64,000 bases of DNA from Nocardia pseudovaccinii NBRC 100343 (lineage in GTDB: Bacteria > Actinomycetota > Actinomycetes > Mycobacteriales > Mycobacteriaceae). A model generated the notes under the pieces. That model did no database searches. It was given only the letters and a program-made list of their open reading frames with translations, and was not told where the DNA came from. The stretch's first letter is position 1. Each line of letters begins with the position of its first letter. The position numbers were made by a program, and so were the translations under genes. The stretch lies in the NCBI RefSeq assembly GCF_001613225.1, contig NZ_BDBY01000187.1, positions 1-64,000 on the forward strand, read 5' to 3'. Of this stretch, positions 34,722-44,100 are shown one piece after another.

Positions 34722-36130
34722 GGGACGGTGGGCTCCTGTGCTACCGCGATATCGGGTGTGGCTGCTGTGGGGAGTTCGCGCTCCAGGTAATCGGTCAGGA
34801 TCTCCGGCAGTCTTCGCTGCACGAATGTGGTGTTGGGATCGTTGCTGCCGACTGTCGAGTCGTTGTCGCGCACGGCATCGCGGTCGCGATAGAGCTCCGG
34901 TGGGCCGACGGCGAGCAGGTGGCCGTCGGCGGAGTCGAGCAGCACCGCCCACGAGGGCGGAAGCGCGGCGGCCAGTTCGGCGGGGTGGATGGCGTCGGGG
35001 GCGTGCGGATCCAGCAGTGCGTTCGGAATGCCGGTGACCAGGGTGGGTTCGCGCGTCAGGTTGGCGTCCCGGAGCCGTTCGGCGGTTAGCTCGGGCCATT
35101 CGATGGTGCGAGCCGTTTCCGGTGCTGGGACGTCGACGGTGTACACGATGTCGTAGCGGTATCGGGTGAGTTCGGTGTCCTCGCGCAACGGCTTGGCGTA
35201 GCAGGTGGTTCGGATATCGCGGCGGTGGCGATCGGCGATGCGAGCGAATAGCCTCGGGTCGCAGAGCAATTCCTCGTCTGCGGCGAGCCGATCGGCGGCC
35301 CGCGCGGCCAGTTGCGGCTCGGTCGACTCGGGGTTGCGTGCCGTTTCGAGCCAGCGCGCGAAACCCTTGGCATTGGCGAGATTGCGGATGTCGCCGACGA
35401 CCACGGTCCCGCCCGGTGCGACGAGGTCGAGCGCGTCGTCGAGCACGGCCGTCAAATACTGTTCGTTGGGGAAGCATTGGGTGACGCTGTTGAGCACCAC
35501 GCAATCCGGCGCCGCCGCATCGTCGTCGGTAGCCTCGCGCAGGGCCGTGGTGACCGCCGGCGAGGTGAGCTCATGCGCGGCACCCTGTAGCACCCGCACA
35601 CCCGGCAATGCTTGGGCGCGCAGCCGCTGCACCGCGGGTTCGGCGACATCGATGCCGACGTAGGCGCGGGTGCTGCGGTGCACGCGGTGGGCGAGCAGAC
35701 CACTGCCACAACCTAATTCGATTACCACGCGTGGTTTGTCGCGCAGGATCAGTGCGACCGCGTGCTCGATCCACTCGATCATGTGCTCGCGCGGAAAGGG
35801 CTTGCCGGTGTCGGAGGCGCGCCATCCGGACAGGTCGAGATCGTCGCCGTGGCGTCCCTGAGCGGTGGCGTACACGTACTCGTATACGTGCCGCCAGTGC
35901 TCGAGATGTTCGGTGAGCAATGGTCCGGGAACAGGCCGGACAGCGACGGCGGCTGCGGCCGGGCGCACCAGGACGGCGTTTCGGCCTTGGTCCCACCATG
36001 CCGCTTCGACCCATGGGTGGCGGGCCAGGATCGACACCGCTTGCTCGGTCACGGCTGCACCGCGCTGGTGATCACCTCCCTTGTGGCCGGCCGGTCCAGT
36101 ACCTGTGGTTGCCTCGCTGTGCTCGGTCAC
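34718..36130 (-). CDS. SAM methyltransferase resembling NRPS-embedded MT domains
   Basis: A 470-aa protein whose centre reads LDLSGWRASDTGKPFPREHM, then IEWIEHAVALIL, VIELGCGSGLLAHRVHR and YVGIDVAEPAVQRLRAQALP, the layout of methyltransferase domains inserted in NRPS adenylation domains (SSYTGEPIP-type entry, E-I/L-G-x-G-S-G-L-L). Here it is free-standing, with its own N- and C-terminal extensions. It could N-methylate or C-methylate a thiazoline intermediate in trans. The ATG overlaps the upstream flavoprotein gene by 4 bp. Confidence 0.82.
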   Translation of the reverse strand: MTEHSEATTGTGPAGHKGGDHQRGAAVTEQAVSILARHPWVEAAWWDQGRNAVLVRPAAAAVAVRPVPGPLLTEHLEHWRHVYEYVYATAQGRHGDDLDLSGWRASDTGKPFPREHMIEWIEHAVALILRDKPRVVIELGCGSGLLAHRVHRSTRAYVGIDVAEPAVQRLRAQALPGVRVLQGAAHELTSPAVTTALREATDDDAAAPDCVVLNSVTQCFPNEQYLTAVLDDALDLVAPGGTVVVGDIRNLANAKGFARWLETARNPESTEPQLAARAADRLAADEELLCDPRLFARIADRHRRDIRTTCYAKPLREDTELTRYRYDIVYTVDVPAPETARTIEWPELTAERLRDANLTREPTLVTGIPNALLDPHAPDAIHPAELAAALPPSWAVLLDSADGHLLAVGPPELYRDRDAVRDNDSTVGSNDPNTTFVQRRLPEILTDYLERELPTAATPDIAVAQEPTVP

Positions 36131-37374
36131 GACTTCTCTTCTCGAGTATCGGAGGAAACCGAATCTGTGGTCGGCGTGGTCAATTCGGCCGCTCCGAACA
36201 TCCGCAGGGCGCGTTCGGGGTCATTGGCGGCATGTGCCCGTCCGGCGTGGGCATCGCGCCAGAACCGCTGGATCGCGGTGCCGGCCCGTAGTGCGCGGCC
36301 GCCGGAATTCTCGAAGAGCCGGTCCACCGCGAAGATCGCCCGCTCGGTGCCGCGAACTTGGTCGCGGCGCACTCGTAGCCGGTCGAGGGCGGTGATCGGC
36401 GCACCCGTTTCGGCACGGTCGTAGAGGGTGCTGATGTTGTGGGTCAGTTGCAGCCATGCGGCGTCGATTTCGCTGGCGGCCTCGGCGATGCGCACCAGCG
36501 CGGCCGGATCGTCCTGGAAGGGCGTTCCGGTGAAGCCGCTGTCCTTGGTCGCATCACCGGGCAGCGCCACCCGCACGCGGGTGCGCTGATGTTCGATGTG
36601 TGCCGCGTATGCTCCGCGCGCCATCCCGATGATGGGTGCGGTGATCGCGCTGGTGTGGATCGAACCGAACGGAATCCGGTACAGCGGACCGTCATTCACG
36701 GCGTGGCCGGGAGCCACGCACTTGGCCACCGCGCCCGAACTCAGCACGCGATGTGCGGGCACGAACACATCCTCGACAATGAGGTCATTGCTCCCGGTAC
36801 CGCGCAGACCGATCGCATCCCAGACATCCTCGATCGCGTAATCACCAAGGGGTACCAGGACGGTGCAGGTATCGACCGCCGTACCGTCCTCGACGATGCG
36901 CGCGCCCAGTAGCGCCCAGGTCGTGTGATCGCAGCCCGAGGCGAAACCCCAACGGCCACTGAGTCGGTAGCCACCCTCGACTGGAGTCGCGGTGCCGGTG
37001 AGGGCGTATGAGGAGCAGATACGGGTGTCGCGATCTTCACCCCACACCTCGTCTTGGGCGCTGACGTCGAAAAGCGCGACATTCCATGGCGGTACGCCGA
37101 GTACGGACGCCACCCAGCCGGTGGAGCCGCAAGCGCTGGCCAGCCGCGCCACCGCGGTGTAGAAGGTGACCGGATCGGTTTCGTAGCCACCGTAGCGCTT
37201 CGGTTGCAGCAGCTTGAACAAACCCGATTCCTGCAGTTCCGTCATGGATTTCGCAGGAATGCGGCGGGCGTCCTCGGTCTGCGCGGCGCGTTCGCGCAGT
37301 GCGGGCACCAGGTCTTCGACGGCGGCGAGCACCGCCTCGACACCCAGGCTGTGGATGCCATGGTCCACGGTCAT
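36127..37374 (-). CDS. acyl-CoA dehydrogenase-fold flavin monooxygenase
   Basis: A 415-aa protein of the class D flavin monooxygenase branch of the acyl-CoA dehydrogenase fold (relatives: HsaA, HpaB-like hydroxylases, N-oxygenases). Landmarks are FKLLQPKRYGGYETDPVTFY, ACGSTGWVASVLGVPPW, LSGRWGFASGCDHTTWALLG and IGLRGTGSNDLIVEDVFVP. The usual acyl-CoA dehydrogenase catalytic Glu is not evident. It needs a separate flavin reductase, not seen here. It could hydroxylate an aryl ring or a heteroatom of the metallophore. ATGA overlaps at both ends. Confidence 0.82.
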   Translation of the reverse strand: MTVDHGIHSLGVEAVLAAVEDLVPALRERAAQTEDARRIPAKSMTELQESGLFKLLQPKRYGGYETDPVTFYTAVARLASACGSTGWVASVLGVPPWNVALFDVSAQDEVWGEDRDTRICSSYALTGTATPVEGGYRLSGRWGFASGCDHTTWALLGARIVEDGTAVDTCTVLVPLGDYAIEDVWDAIGLRGTGSNDLIVEDVFVPAHRVLSSGAVAKCVAPGHAVNDGPLYRIPFGSIHTSAITAPIIGMARGAYAAHIEHQRTRVRVALPGDATKDSGFTGTPFQDDPAALVRIAEAASEIDAAWLQLTHNISTLYDRAETGAPITALDRLRVRRDQVRGTERAIFAVDRLFENSGGRALRAGTAIQRFWRDAHAGRAHAANDPERALRMFGAAELTTPTTDSVSSDTREEKS

Positions 37375-38120
37375 TGTTCCTGCCTTTCCTTGACGAATCG
37401 CAGCAGTCCGGTCTCGTTGTCGGCCGAGGTGAGACAGAGGCCCGCGACGTGTGCTTCCGCCGCGAGCCGATCCGAGTCGGCGGGCCAGACGAGATGTTCG
37501 GCGACGGTCTCCTGCAGCAGGAGTTGGTCGCGATAGACGCGGTAGGTCATGCGCCAGACCAGGGATTCAGTGTCGATAACCTGCGCCGTACTCCAGCCCT
37601 CGTAGCGCAGCTCACCGGCGTGGGTGCGGGTGTAGCGGCGCTCGGACACCGCCGTCACGCGCCCCGGCCGCTGTACCTCCACCACCGCGCTGGCCCCGGG
37701 GGCCAGGGCGGAGGCGATCGTCGACCACACCTTCGGTCGCGCGGCGGCATCGAAATGCCCGATCACGCCAAGGGCGACGACCGCCGCACATTTGCTCGGT
37801 AGTCCGGTGTCGAGAAATCCCTGCGGCAGCACCGTGATCCGCTCGCGCAGATCCTTGCGGGCGGCCAGCCGAGACATCAGCACAGCTCGCATCGCGGACG
37901 CCGGTTCGACCGCGACGAGTTTCGTCTCGGGCAGTGCGTCGGCGATCATGACGGTGGACAGTCCGGTGCCCGCGCCGATATCGACGATCGGGCCGAGCAC
38001 GGTGTCGACGTCGTCGAGCAGTGCGGTGAGCGCCGGTTCGACCTGTGCGACATACGGTGTCGCCATCAGGTCGTAGAACTCGGCAGCCGCCGCGTAGGAG
38101 TCGTGACCAGGGTCAGCCAT
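37371..38120 (-). CDS. class I SAM methyltransferase
   Basis: A 249-aa methyltransferase with YDLMATPYVAQVEPAL, VDIGAGTGLSTVMIADALPE, VAVEPASAMRAVLMSRLA and VVALGVIGHFD. The ATG at 38120 lies inside the last codons of the PKS/NRPS gene (8-bp overlap), indicating tight coupling with the assembly line. The target atom is unknown; a thiazoline C-methylation or O-methylation is plausible. Confidence 0.85.
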   Translation of the reverse strand: MADPGHDSYAAAAEFYDLMATPYVAQVEPALTALLDDVDTVLGPIVDIGAGTGLSTVMIADALPETKLVAVEPASAMRAVLMSRLAARKDLRERITVLPQGFLDTGLPSKCAAVVALGVIGHFDAAARPKVWSTIASALAPGASAVVEVQRPGRVTAVSERRYTRTHAGELRYEGWSTAQVIDTESLVWRMTYRVYRDQLLLQETVAEHLVWPADSDRLAAEAHVAGLCLTSADNETGLLRFVKERQEQ

Positions 38121-41100
38121 GGCGCTGCCCAACCTTCGTCCCCGCGCGTTCCAATGCCTGCGATACCAGCCGCGCGACGGCATCGACGGTGGGTTCGTGC
38201 AGGAGCGAATAGTGGTGCGCCGCGACCGTATGCGTGATGATCGTGCCGTCGGTGTAGTCCCGCCAGCCCAGATCCGGCAGATCCCGGCAATCGTCGACCC
38301 CCATCCCGACCCCGGAATTGCGCGGCGCGGGCAACTCCGCACGCACGATGAGCGTTTCCAGTCCGTCGTTGTCGAGGAATCCGGTGCTGTGTGCGCCGAG
38401 GGCGCGCAGGTGTCGTTCGAAGGTCGTCTCGCGCAATTGCCGGGTCGCGCGATCGCGTCCCGCGAGACCGGCCGCGGTCAGGCGTCGTGTTATCGCCTCG
38501 CGCAGTTGCTGTTCGGGCAATTCGGTATCGAGCGAGGCCGAGTCGAGGTCGATATCCAGGAACGCTTCCAGCGAACCGAGATACCGCGACCAGAATTCGC
38601 CAGCGTTGGTGGGGCGGATGCGGTCGGCGATATTGGCGTCGATCAAGGCCAGCACGGCGACGGTTTCGCCGGAATCTTGCAGGCGGCGTGCGACTTCGTG
38701 CGCGAGGATGCCGCCCATCGACCAGCCACCGAGGCTGTAGGGCCCGGTGGGCTGCTGGGTGCGCAGCACCCCTTCGTAAATCCGAGCCAGCTCCGCGACG
38801 CTCTCCGGTCCCCGTGCACCTGCCAGCGCCGGATCCTGGATGCCGATGACGCGGCGATCAGTGCTGAGCTTGCGTGCCAATTCGGTGTAGCACAGCACAT
38901 CCCCCCCGGTGGGATGCAGCAGGAACACCGGATTTCCGGTGCCGTCGCGCAGCGTGACCGCGCAATCGTCATACGCTGCGGCGACCTGTTGGACCTCGGC
39001 CGCGGCAGCGGTCGCGGCGAGCGTGGGATCGGCCAAGAATGCTCGGGGTGTGACGACCAGTCCGAGTTCGCCGCGCAGCCGATTCAGCATGCGGATGGCC
39101 AGGACCGAATCCCCGCCGATGGCAAAGAAATCCGTCGCCCGGTCGAATCGGGCGTCGTCGGGTTCGATATCGAGCATCCGTGCCCACAGCGCCGCGACCG
39201 CGTGTTCGGCGTCGGTGCCGAGCGGACCGCTGGCGGCGGCCCGTCCGGTCGTCGCGGCGGCGGTGGCGCTGCGTTCGGCAGCGGGCAATTCGACTGTGGC
39301 CGTCCAGGTTTCGGGCGCTTCGATGAGCGCGGCGATCTGGGCGCGAATATCGGCGAACAACGTGTCGAGCACGCCGGGGGAGAACAATTCGGCGACGGCG
39401 TCCAGGTTCACCACCACCGAGTCGTCCCAATCCCATTGGAAGACCTGCATATCCAAGGCCACCTGCGGGGTGCGCACACGCTGATAGAACTCGCTGACCC
39501 GCACGGTCTGCGGCGTGCCGCCGGGTGGATGCAGTCCGAGGGTGCTGTGGAACACGACCGGTGCCTGCGGTGCGGTATCGCGGCGACGGCGACCGAGTTC
39601 GCGCACGATCTCCACCCCGCTGACCTGTCCGTGGTCGAGCATTGCCGCGGTGGCGTCCTGCATGCGCCGGGCCGCATCGATGAACGGTGCCGGTGCGGGC
39701 AGATCGACATCGAGCAGCACCGTTGCGGCGTACGGGCCGATCGCGTGATCGAGATCCGCGGGCAGGTGCAGGCGGTTGAGATAGAGCACGTTGAGCAGGA
39801 ACCGGCGGTGCCCGGCCAGCCTGGCCAGCGCGATCGCGTAGCAGGTGGCGAAGGCTGCGGTGGGGGTGATGCCGTACTCGGTGCAGCGGGTGCGCAGGGC
39901 CGTCATCTGCATGCCCGACACCCGCAGTTCGCGCCGGACCAGGGTGTCCGGGCGCACTTGATCGAACGGAGTGGCTAGGGGAAGGTTCGGCGCGGTGGGT
40001 AATTCGTCGAGCCGGTCCCACCACCAATCGCGTTGGGCCTGCCATTCCGGTTGTTGTCGTTGCCGGTTGATGGTTTCGACGTAGTCGCCGAAGTGCGCGG
40101 TCAGCGGCGGTAGCACCGTATTCGGCTCGTCGAGATAGGTGAACAGTTCGGTGAACATCAGCTGCACTGACCAGCCGTCGGCGACCAGCAGGCTGCACAC
40201 GATATGCAGGCTGAGTTCGTCGCCAGGTAGTCGGATCGCGGTGATCCGGAACGGCCATGGGTCCATCGCGGGCCCGCTGCGCTGCATCTCGGCGCGGGTC
40301 TGGGCCAGCAATGCGTCGATAGCACCGACCTCGGCGCCCCGCCGATCGAGAGCGGTGATCGGCAGTACTGTCAGCCGCGGATCTGTTTCGTCGAGCACCT
40401 GCTGGGTGCCGTCGGGCAGGAATATCGCGCGCAGCATCGGTTGACGGCGGATCTGGCTGCGGACCGCGGATTCGACCTCGGTCGGGTCGATGCCGGAGAG
40501 CCGGAAATCGACATAGTTGTGGGCGGAGTCGTAGCTGAGCGCCCAACCATGCTGTTGACCGACCCAATACGCCTGCTGCAGTGGGGTGAGCCCGAATGCG
40601 GCGGTGGGGTCGTCCTGGTGCACCAGTTCGACGCTCGCCGCGGCGGGGGTATCGGCGCGGCGTTCGGCGATGAAGGCTACCAACTGGTCGAAGGTCAGAT
40701 CGCCGACGAGATCGACTACCGGGACCGCGACACCGAGGCGCCCGCGCACCATGGTGGCCATCCGCACCGCTAGCACCGAATCACCGCCGAGTCCGACGAA
40801 GGTGGAATCGGCACGGACAGTGTCTGTTTCGAGGCCGAGCACCTGGGTCCAGATCGCCTCGATGGTGGCCGCTACATCCGCGCCCGGACTGGTCAGGCGC
40901 GGCCCGGCATCGGCTGTGGTCCAGATGCTCGGATCCGCGACGAGCTGGCGCAGCCAGGCCAGGTAGGCGGCGAAGGCGGTATCGGCGGCATCTGGATCGA
41001 GCACGGTTTCCAGGACGTCCCATTGCAATTGCAGTGCACCCGCGTGCGTGAACGCCTGATGGTCGAGCCAGACCTGTGGTGTCTGGCTGACGCCGTGCAC

Positions 41101-44100
41101 CATCGGTCCGGCCCATTCCAGGTCCGGATCCGCGCCGACCAACTCGGCGACATCGAGTGCGCTGGTGAAGACCACCGGAAGCAGTTGCCGCTCACCGAAT
41201 CTGGTGGACAGCTCGGCGAGCAGTTCCAGCGCGGAGTAGTCGCGGTGATCGATATCGTCGAACAGTCGCTGCTGGGTGCGTTTCACCCGGTCGGCGAACG
41301 ATTCGGCACCGGTCCGCTCGACCTCGTGTGCGAGCAGCGTGGTGAAATCGCCGATCACGTCTTCGATTCCGGGCAGCGCGGACGGCCGGTCGATCAGCGT
41401 CAACATGACCGCGAACCGCTCGTCGCCGGACCAGGCCGCGAGTACATCGGCGTAGGCGGTGAGCAGGACCGCCGACGGTGTCACGCCGTGCTCGGCGGAA
41501 ATCCGGCGCAGCGAGGTCCACTCGGTGGCGTCGAGTTGGCCGGAGCGGCGGGCGAACCAGGGCCGGGTCTGGGTGCGGGTGCGGGTCGGGAGTGCGGGCG
41601 GGCCGGGGATCAGGTCCATTCGCTGCTGCCAGTAGGCCACCGCGCGGCGGCGCGTGGGCGTGTCGAGGCGGGTCGCGGTGTGGGCGACGTAATCGGCGAA
41701 TCGGGTCCGCACCGGGGGCAGGGTTGTCGTGGGGTCGTCGTAGAAGTGGCGCAGATCGCGATCCAGGACCAGGAAGCTGCCCGCATCGCAGATCAGGGCG
41801 TCGATTCCCAGGAACACGCGGGTCGTGGTGTCGTCGATCGTTGCTGCGCGCACGTCGAACAGCGGCCAGCGATCCGGGCGGTGTACCCGATGTGATAGCT
41901 GCCTGCGCAGGTCGGCGAGGGTGTCCTCGCGCTCGGCGGCGGGTAGATCGGTGAGGTCGTGGCGGCGGATCCGATAGTCGGGGACCGTGTCGAGCACCCG
42001 GTTGCGGCCGTCCTCGGTGATGACCGCGCGCAACATGTCGTGGCGTGCGATCAGCCGATGCCAGGCCTGCTGGTAGCGGTCGAGATCGAGGTCGGTGCAG
42101 TCGTATTCGAGATAGATGTGACAGGACACGTCGCTGAGGCCGAAGGCACCTGAACGGCCGACCCAGTAGGCGTGCTGGACGCGGGTGAGTGGGAATGGCT
42201 CGGCGGCAGTGTCTTCGATGATTTCAGGGGTGGGTGCCACCGATTCCGTCGAGGATGTCCGTCGCGACGACAGGAGTTTCGCGAAAGTGGCTACGGTCGG
42301 CTGCGCCAGCAGTTCGCGCAGTCTGATATCGGCCTGCTGCTGGTCGTTGAGCTGTTCGAGCATGCGCGTGGCCAGCATCGAGGTTCCGCCGAGGGCGAAG
42401 AAGTCGGCATCGGCGGCGGTCACCGGGGCACCGAGCAGTTCGCCCCACAGCGCCGCAACCAGTTGCTCGTCGGCGGTGGTGAATTCGATCGGGTTATCTC
42501 GATGAAGCCGAGTCACTCCGGATCGCGCCAGGTCACCGAGATGAATGGCATTGTCTGCCAAGGTATCCCGGTCTTTGCCGGGATGCGTGGGATCGTGGCC
42601 TCGAGCTTGGGACGGTGCGGCGCTGCTTTCAAGCAGTGCAGCCGAATGCCCATTGTTCGTGGCGGAATTCGATACCGAGGCAGGTGCTTGGGGCGGGTCG
42701 ATCCAGGCCCTGCGCCGCTGGAACGGGAACCCGGGCAGGCGCACTCGCCGCCGACGGCTGTGCAGTGCCTCTGGTCGGAGAGCGGCTCCGGCGCACCACA
42801 ATTGGCCGACCGCGGCCAAGAGCGCGGCCCGATCAGGCGATGAAGTCTCGGCCGCTTCGTCGGCATCTGCCAACGTGCTCAGCGTGGCGACCAATCCCGC
42901 CGGAGCATTGCGCCGCGCCAACGCCGCCAACGCATTCCCGGGTCCGACCTGAACGATCACGGTGGGTTGCGCACCGGCGGCAGCCTGGACGGCCGCCGCG
43001 AAACGCACGGGTTCACGCAGATGCCGCGCCCAGTGCTCGGCGTCGACGGTGCGCGTCGTCTGCCCGGTGAGTGTGCTGTAGAGCGGTATCGCGGCGGGCC
43101 GTGTCGGCACCGTCGTCGCCGCCTCGCGTACCGCCGCGACCGCGTCCGCCACAGCCGGGGAGTGCAGTGCGGCATCGATCCGCAGCTCGGCGGATCGAAT
43201 CCCACTGCGGTTCAGCACGGTGGTGAGATCGCCGAGCGCCGCGGCGGGACCGGAGACGACACATGCGTCGGGCGCGTTGATCGCGGCAATGGTCAGGTCC
43301 GGATGATCGGCGAGCAGGTCGCCGAGCTCGGTTTCGCTGAGCTCCACCGCGAGCATCCCACCCGGCGCGGCCTCGGCCAAGGCGAGGGAACGCACCGCGG
43401 CCAGCCGTGCCGCATCGGCGAGATCCATCATTCCGGCCACGACCGCGGCCGCGTATTCGCCGAGGCTGTGCCCGAGCACACCGTCGGGTGCGATGCCGAA
43501 CTCGCGCAACGTCATCGCGGTCGCCAGCGAAACCGCGAACAATGCGGGCTGGCCATAGCGCACGTCGTCGACGGAACTCTGGGGTGCCCGCCCGCTGACG
43601 ATGTCACGGATATCGAAGTCGAGCAGCGGTCGCAGGGCATCCGCGCATTTGTCGATCGTGTCGGCGAAAACGGGTTCATCGCGGTGAAGCCCCGAACCCA
43701 TTCCCGAAAACTGTGCCCCCGCACCGGGAAACGCGAAGACAATGTGCGGCCGCTGTACTGGTGGCCGCTGGGAGGCCACCTGCTGCGGCCCGTGTTCGGT
43801 CAGAATCGCCGCCGATCGCCACCCGCCGTCGGTGTGACGGCCGCGTAGCTGCGTGTAGGCGTAGTCGGCGCGGCTGTCGGCATCGATATGCGCTGCGGCG
43901 AGGTCGAGTTGCGCGCGGCAGCTCTGTTCACTGTGCCCGGAGAACAGCAGCAACTGGGCTCGGTCGTCCGGATCCGACTGCGGTGTATCGGTGGGGGCTT
44001 GCTCCAGCACGATGTGGCAGTTCGTCCCGCCGATTCCGAACGAACTGACCCCGGCGATTCTGGTGCCCTGGCGCCAGTCCGTGGTGTGGTTCACCACCGC

